Source: Saccharophagus degradans 2-40 (GTDB lineage: Bacteria > Pseudomonadota > Gammaproteobacteria > Pseudomonadales > Cellvibrionaceae). From it: a stretch of 64,000 nucleotides of DNA. Position 1 is the stretch's first letter. Every line of letters starts with the position of its first letter. Where the stretch lies: NCBI RefSeq assembly GCF_000013665.1, contig NC_007912.1, positions 1 through 64,000 on the forward strand, in the 5' to 3' direction. Both the position numbers and the translations under genes were made by a program. Of the stretch, positions 59,095-64,000 are shown piece by piece. The notes beneath the pieces are model-generated. The model ran no database searches. It was not told the DNA's origin and saw only the letters and a program-made list of their open reading frames with translations.

Positions 59095-60915
59095 ATGTTG
59101 CCCCACTTTTTTCTTGGCCGGCCGATGTCGGCTGCTGCGTCTTTTTCTATCCTAGTAAAGCCAATTACCATAAGCCTACTTTGCCTAGCTATTTGCGCCT
59201 GTAAGTCGAGCGAGAAAACAATAAAAGCTGGCCCCCATTTACCTACGCCAGTTTTTACTACGCCCTTGTTCGGTGACAAAGTATGGGTGTTCAACCCCAG
59301 CATGAACCCCATGGCGATGCAGCAAAAGCTCGATCAACTGCACGCACAGCAAGCCTATAGCGAATTCAGCAATCAACGCTATGCCATTTTATTCAAGCCA
59401 GGTGAATACAACTTAGAAGTAAACGTGGATTACTACGTGCAAGCACTGGGGTTGGGGCGCAAACCCGGTGACGTAGTAATTAATGGCGCGCTGCAATCTA
59501 CCGCGTCTACCGAAGGCAACAAAGTGACCACCATGTTTTGGCGCGGGGCGGAAAACTTTTTAGTAAAGCCAAGTGCAAAGCCTATGTTGTGGGCGGTATC
59601 GCAAGCGGCGCCGTACCGTCGAATGCATATAAAAGGCGACGTACAGTTTGATAAGGGCAGCTGGGCCAGCGGCGGTTACATGGCCAACTCGATAGTAGAG
59701 GGGCTGGCAGGTTTAACCACGGGGCAGCAGTGGTTTACCCGCAACAGTGAGTTAGGTAGCTGGCAGGGCGGTAATTGGAACCGTGTATTTGTGGGCGTAA
59801 AAGGTGCCCCCGCCAACGATTGGCCCACTTCGCCTACTACCGCAATTAGTACAACGCCCTTGGTGCGCGATAAGCCATTTTTAACCCTCAATAAGCAGGG
59901 CGACTACGAGGTGTTTGTACCGGCTTTATCCACAAACAGTCGCGGTGTAAGTTGGCGCGCAGACGAAGCCGGTGAGCTTATTCCCTTAAGCCAGTTTTAT
60001 ATTGCCCAAGCCGGCCGCGATACATCCACAACCATCAACAATGCTTTGGCGCAAGGTAAGCACTTACTGTTTACCCCTGGGCTTTACCCGCTAGATGAAG
60101 CTATTCGCATAAATAGGCCAAATACAGTGGTATTGGGGTTGGGCTTGCCTACGCTAATACCCGAAAACGGCACGCCGGCAATGGTCGCTGCCGATGTAGG
60201 CGGGTTAAAGATTGCGGGCTTAATGTTTGATGCAGGGCTAATGAATTCGCCGGTGTTGCTGCAATTGGGGCAGAGTAAAACGCACATGTCCCACGCGGAT
60301 AACCCCAGTAGCCTAAACGATATTTATTGCCGCGTAGGTGGCGCCATTGCGGGCCAAACTGAGGTGTGCGTAACCATAAATAGCAATCACGTAATTGCCG
60401 ATCACTTTTGGTTGTGGCGCGCAGATCACGGTGTGGGTGCCGATTGGCAAGTGAATAAAAGTGCCCACGGTTTAGTGGTAAACGGCGACGATGTAACCAT
60501 TTACGGCCTGTTTAACGAACACTTTCAACATTATCAAACACTGTGGAATGGCGAGCGCGGCCGCACTTATTTTTATCAATCGGAAATTCCCTACAAGCCA
60601 CCCAGCATTGCAGCGTGGAACGACAACGGGGCAGCGGGGTTCGCCTCGTATAAAGTAGCAAATCACGTAAAACAGCACAGTGCGTGGGGTTTGGGTATAT
60701 ACAGCTTTTTTAGAGGCGAACCCACGGTAAGCAATAATGTAAGGTTAGAAAACGCCGCAGAGGTACCCAATAGCCCCAATGTACATATTACCCACATAGC
60801 GAATTTTGCCGGCCTTTATGGTGGTATTAACCATGTTATTAATGGCTTGGGGCCTGCAACAGAGGTGGGTGAGTTAACCCTCTACCACGGCGTAAACCCG
60901 CAGCCCCCTAAATAG
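59095..60915 (+). CDS. Beta-helix-like lipoprotein of an uncharacterised family
   Basis: The 606-residue protein has a lipoprotein signal (ICAC, Cys36), then FGDKVWVFNPSMNPMAMQQKLD and two right-handed beta-helix-like halves. The core motifs are LFKPGEYNLEVNVDYYVQAL, GRKPGDVVINGAL, FWRGAENFLV and AVSQAAPYRRMHIKGD. Similar secreted actinobacterial proteins are, as I recall, labelled coagulation factor 5/8-like or adenylyl cyclase without proof. The fold suggests polysaccharide binding or cleavage. ATG 59095 gives a good lipobox; ATG 59125 is an alternative. Confidence 0.65.
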   Translation: MLPHFFLGRPMSAAASFSILVKPITISLLCLAICACKSSEKTIKAGPHLPTPVFTTPLFGDKVWVFNPSMNPMAMQQKLDQLHAQQAYSEFSNQRYAILFKPGEYNLEVNVDYYVQALGLGRKPGDVVINGALQSTASTEGNKVTTMFWRGAENFLVKPSAKPMLWAVSQAAPYRRMHIKGDVQFDKGSWASGGYMANSIVEGLAGLTTGQQWFTRNSELGSWQGGNWNRVFVGVKGAPANDWPTSPTTAISTTPLVRDKPFLTLNKQGDYEVFVPALSTNSRGVSWRADEAGELIPLSQFYIAQAGRDTSTTINNALAQGKHLLFTPGLYPLDEAIRINRPNTVVLGLGLPTLIPENGTPAMVAADVGGLKIAGLMFDAGLMNSPVLLQLGQSKTHMSHADNPSSLNDIYCRVGGAIAGQTEVCVTINSNHVIADHFWLWRADHGVGADWQVNKSAHGLVVNGDDVTIYGLFNEHFQHYQTLWNGERGRTYFYQSEIPYKPPSIAAWNDNGAAGFASYKVANHVKQHSAWGLGIYSFFRGEPTVSNNVRLENAAEVPNSPNVHITHIANFAGLYGGINHVINGLGPATEVGELTLYHGVNPQPPK

Positions 60916-60986
60916 GGTAAATCCACTCAGGGTGTGGTAAGTATCGACTATAGTTTAAGGCAGTCTCTTACTTTTTTTAGGCCTGC

Positions 60987-62588
60987 ATGACTATGGCAAG
61001 TTTTTTCTCGCACCGCTGTTGGCAATTGGCCTGCTGCGTTGGACTGCTGTGCGCCGCAGTGATGGCGCGCGCCGATATAGCCATTAACCTAGATAACGAC
61101 CAATCGCGCCTAGAAGTAAAAGCGATTGTTATTGCCACTGGCGGCGAAGGCGAGCTTAAGGCCAATCGCCTGCGCGACCTCACTCGCTTGGCCAGTAGCG
61201 AGCGCCGTAAATACCCCGCCACTATCTCTATTGACGAGTTACACCGCATAGCCGATGTGCTTACCGTTGCGGTGCGGGCAGAGGGCTACACCTTTGATAG
61301 CCTCTACTTACCGCCGCAAACCGTGGCTAACGGTATAGTGCAGTTTCGCTATCAAAAATCCGTTCTGGTAAGTATCAACGTAATTAACAATACCGACTAC
61401 GACGACAGGCGCCTAAGCAAGCCCTTTGCACCTGTGGTGGGTGAGCGCGTGTTTGCCCCGCGTATAGAAAACATTGTGTATGCCCTGCAGGCCCAGCCTA
61501 CTTTATCGGTATTTGCCTTTTATTCGCGCGGGCCGCGGCAGGGTGAGGTGGTGCTTAATTTGCGGGTCGATGAGCGCAGCCAACCGTTTTATTCCCTGCG
61601 CGCAGAAAACTATGGTTCGCAGGCCACAGGTAAATACCGCATGGTGGGCGAGCTTAAGGGCTATTCGCTGCTAGGGGATTTTGATCGCGCCACGCTGGCC
61701 GTGCTTTCCACCCAAGGTGAGGGCACCACCACCTACGGCTACCTTAATTACCGCTATACCTTGCCAAGCTTAAACACCTGGTGGGAGTTGGGCGTGGGCG
61801 ACACTCGCTACGCGCTGGGCAGCAATTTTGAACAGCTGGAAGCAACCGGCAGCTCGCGCAGCCTGCGTTTGGATGTTAACCGCGCGCTTAACCACAACCC
61901 CAAGCACAGCCGCCAAATTGGCTTGGGTGGCTTTCACAAAACCAGCAGCTTTGGCAGCGACGATGCGCTGTTTGACGACGCCCTAGGGCGCGAAGAAACA
62001 AGCATGGGTGCCGCTGTTAATTACAGTGCTAACCACACCTTTGGCAAAGGGCGCATCGCCTTTGGTGCCAGTGCAATTGGCGGGGAATTTAGTTTGGATG
62101 AGGGCGAAGGCCAAACCCTAGCCAAGCTGGAGTATCACTTTTTTGCCTCCACTCAGTTTAATTCAAGCTCGCGCTTCGCCATTCAGCCCCGTTTATTTAT
62201 ACGCGGGCAGCTGGCCGATAAAACACCGCTACCCGCCATAGAAACCTTAAGCCTTAGCGGTTTTTACGGCGTGCGTGCCAGCCCCGTGGGAACAGTAAGT
62301 GCAGATACCGGTGTATTGCTAAGTGCAGAACTGCATATGCCAGCGTTGGTAAATACCCAATTGGCCGAGCAGCCATTTAGCGCGGCGCCCTATATGTTTT
62401 TTGATTCCGGAAGTGGCGAGCAATACCAAGCCGACGACGCCAGTGCATTAAGTGTTAGCCAAAGTGGCTTTGGCGCGGGCTTAAACCTGCGCTGGGGGCG
62501 ATTTTCTGCCAATGCCACCTATGCCAGTGCAACCAACCAAGAGGTAAATGGCGATGACCAAGTCTATGTCCAATTGCGCTGGCAATAA
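60987..62588 (+). CDS. TpsB outer-membrane transporter of two-partner secretion
   Basis: TpsB (ShlB/FhaC/HecB) is an Omp85-type beta-barrel that exports its TpsA partner. The 533-residue protein has a signal peptide (1-29), a POTRA region (about 40-175) and a 16-strand barrel. The barrel carries the FYGVRASP segment near 435, in place of the usual VRGY-type motif, and a C-terminal YVQLRWQ ending in an aromatic pattern. Its last 35 bases overlap the TpsA gene. Confidence 0.9.
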   Translation: MTMASFFSHRCWQLACCVGLLCAAVMARADIAINLDNDQSRLEVKAIVIATGGEGELKANRLRDLTRLASSERRKYPATISIDELHRIADVLTVAVRAEGYTFDSLYLPPQTVANGIVQFRYQKSVLVSINVINNTDYDDRRLSKPFAPVVGERVFAPRIENIVYALQAQPTLSVFAFYSRGPRQGEVVLNLRVDERSQPFYSLRAENYGSQATGKYRMVGELKGYSLLGDFDRATLAVLSTQGEGTTTYGYLNYRYTLPSLNTWWELGVGDTRYALGSNFEQLEATGSSRSLRLDVNRALNHNPKHSRQIGLGGFHKTSSFGSDDALFDDALGREETSMGAAVNYSANHTFGKGRIAFGASAIGGEFSLDEGEGQTLAKLEYHFFASTQFNSSSRFAIQPRLFIRGQLADKTPLPAIETLSLSGFYGVRASPVGTVSADTGVLLSAELHMPALVNTQLAEQPFSAAPYMFFDSGSGEQYQADDASALSVSQSGFGAGLNLRWGRFSANATYASATNQEVNGDDQVYVQLRWQ

Positions 62589-64000
62589 CAAGCCATTGCG
62601 GTTGGCTTGCTGTATCGCGCTTATTAGTAGCGGCGCATTTGCGGGGCCAGAGGGCGCGCAGGTGGTAGCTGGCGATATCGCCTTAGATGAAAGCGTGCAG
62701 GGCCAATTTAATATTCAGCAAAACAGCGAACGCGCTGTTATTAATTATCAAAACTTTTCTATTGGCCAAGGCGAAGCCGTTAATGTGGTGCAGCCGGGCG
62801 AAAATGCTGTGCTATTAAACCGCGTTGTGGGCAACAACCTTAGCCAAATTGCCGGCGCCCTGAATGCCAACGGCCAAGTATTTTTGGTTAACCCACAGGG
62901 CGTAATGTTTGGTGGTGGCGCGCAGGTAAATGTGGGCGGCCTGTTGGTAAGCACGGTAGATATCAATACCGAAGCGTTTATGACCGGCGGCTTGGTACCT
63001 GCAGACTCGGCAGCCAATTCAAACCCAGCGGCCAGCATTGTTAACAACGCAGACATAACTGCAACCGGTGCAAATGGCGTGGTTTTTGTTGCCCCAATTG
63101 TAGAGAACAACGGCAAAATTGAGGCTATTGGTGGCGACATTAGATTATCTACTGGTAATGGCGTATTTGCCCAAGTAGACGGCAGCCCCATAAGTATTCT
63201 GTTAGATAGCCCCCATCAAGGGGGACTAAGTCTTGGTGGGGCAGGTCAAGGTGGGGCAGGTCAAGATAACGCAGGGCAAGCTAGTGCAAGCGGCAGCAAT
63301 ATCACCAACCATGGCACATTGCGCGCCCAGCGCATTAGTGAGCAGGGTGGCAATATTGTCCTTGTGGCCGAGCAGGGCGACGCCATCAATATGGGCACTA
63401 TGGATACCGCAGCAACCGCCATTGGTGGCGCGGGGGATATTACTGTTCAGGCAAATCGCATTGCACAGTTTGGCGCTATAACCAGTCAGGCGGGTGCCAA
63501 TCAAGGCGACGGCGGCAATGTGAATTTGCAGGGTGCCAATTTGGTAGAAATAGGCTCGCAGGCCACGACCAATGTATCGGCCCACAATGGCGAGGCCGGT
63601 AGCGCGGTGTTTTTCTCCCCCAACACCACGGTTATGCATGTGGGCGCGCAGGTCAATGCCAGCTCGGTAGATGGCCGCGGGGGCTATGTGGATGTTTCTG
63701 GCCTAAAGCATGTGGATGCACTGGGCAGAGTAAACGTGGCCAGTGGCGTAGGTGAGCACGGTACTTTTCTTATCGACCCCGACGATATCACCATAACCAC
63801 CGTAGATAACCTAGTAACAGCAGCCACGCCTTTTCAGTCTTCCGCGTCGGGTAGTTCCACCTTAGATGTCGCCACCTTAGAGGCCGCGCTAAGTGGCGGT
63901 GGCAACATAGAGGTGCGCACTGATGTGGAATTTGGCGATGGTGAAAGTGGCCATATAACCGTTGATAGCAATATCGATTTAGACGGTAGCAACGGCGGCA
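62554..64000 (+). CDS. TpsA filamentous haemagglutinin-like exoprotein (partial)
   Basis: The frame opens at ATG 62554, with GAGG eight bases upstream, overlaps tpsB by 35 bases, and runs open to the window edge (482 codons so far). It encodes a signal peptide (about 1-30, ISSGAFA) and the conserved TPS secretion domain: INYQNFSIGQGEAVNVVQP, LLNRVVGNNLSQIAGALNA, and VFLVNPQGVMFGGGAQVNVG. Strand-rich Gly/Asn repeats follow. The TPS domain guides export through TpsB. The C-terminal functional region is outside the window, so its activity cannot be judged. Confidence 0.9.
   Translation, partial: MTKSMSNCAGNNKPLRLACCIALISSGAFAGPEGAQVVAGDIALDESVQGQFNIQQNSERAVINYQNFSIGQGEAVNVVQPGENAVLLNRVVGNNLSQIAGALNANGQVFLVNPQGVMFGGGAQVNVGGLLVSTVDINTEAFMTGGLVPADSAANSNPAASIVNNADITATGANGVVFVAPIVENNGKIEAIGGDIRLSTGNGVFAQVDGSPISILLDSPHQGGLSLGGAGQGGAGQDNAGQASASGSNITNHGTLRAQRISEQGGNIVLVAEQGDAINMGTMDTAATAIGGAGDITVQANRIAQFGAITSQAGANQGDGGNVNLQGANLVEIGSQATTNVSAHNGEAGSAVFFSPNTTVMHVGAQVNASSVDGRGGYVDVSGLKHVDALGRVNVASGVGEHGTFLIDPDDITITTVDNLVTAATPFQSSASGSSTLDVATLEAALSGGGNIEVRTDVEFGDGESGHITVDSNIDLDGSNGG
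63207..63228. repeat. Short palindromic element inside tpsA
   Basis: CCCCC and GGGGG flank ATCAA, with the outer TAG and CTA pairing past a bulged A. It sits in-frame in the TPS region and encodes DSPHQGGLS. It may be a REP-like element. Confidence 0.35.
63235..63264 (+). repeat. 15-bp tandem repeat in tpsA
   Basis: GGTGGGGCAGGTCAA occurs twice in perfect tandem and in-frame, encoding GGAGQ-GGAGQ. It adjoins the palindromic element at 63207-63228. Confidence 0.8.

Overview
The window is about 64 kb of a gammaproteobacterial chromosome starting at the replication origin. It opens with dnaA-dnaN-recF-gyrB, and from there gene order follows the origin region of Pseudomonas (glyS/glyQ, trkA-rsmB-fmt-def, lysM-dprA-tsaC-hemF-aroE, yrdA-prlC-yheV, the coxBA-ctaG-cox3...senC block), with other genes inserted between the blocks. 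A secreted alginate-lyase-like enzyme with two discoidin modules and a 52-residue polyserine linker points to a marine polysaccharide degrader of the Cellvibrionaceae. Saccharophagus degradans is my best guess, from memory of its gene style and not from a search.

Layout. 1-6.9 kb: origin edge and replication genes, with three parS-like sites inside dnaN and recF. 7-12.7 kb: a GyrI-like protein, acetoacetyl-CoA synthetase, two small membrane proteins, and a leftward set (PlsC acyltransferase, small membrane protein, histidine kinase with a degenerate ATPase domain). 13.5-18.7 kb: glycyl-tRNA synthetase glyQS, a lauroyl-type acyltransferase, a TerB-like protein and two tiny overlapping ORFs. 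18.8-25.2 kb: a YqhA protein, then the leftward def-fmt-rsmB-trkA-trkH set. 25.5-32.5 kb: LysM protein, dprA, tsaC, hemF, aroE, a membrane-anchored retropepsin-like protein overlapping aroE, and a ceramidase-like membrane protein. 32.6-37.1 kb: SIMPL protein, gamma carbonic anhydrase, prlC-yheV and a hypothetical.

37.1-41.7 kb: the PL6-type lyase, isolated by a 0.7-kb upstream gap and two downstream terminators, then a MATE transporter. 42-51 kb: a cytochrome c oxidase cluster with its copper and heme A assembly genes (coxB, coxA, ctaG, cox3, SURF1, a thioredoxin-like protein, ctaA, ctaB, senC); a possible ~100-nt leader or sRNA precedes it. 51.4-57.4 kb: alpha/beta hydrolase, small hypotheticals, a hotdog thioesterase, an orphan lipoprotein, and the glutathione-dependent formaldehyde pathway frmA-fghA.

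57.9-64 kb: four same-strand genes for exported proteins: a GDSL-family protein that has lost its whole catalytic triad, a beta-helix-like lipoprotein, and a two-partner secretion pair (TpsB, then TpsA, which runs off the window). I saw no tRNA or rRNA genes, insertion sequences, CRISPR arrays or phage genes. The most interesting items are the parS cluster in coding DNA, the two enzyme families with ablated active sites (histidine kinase and GDSL), the coxB upstream transcript candidate, and the exported cluster at the right edge.
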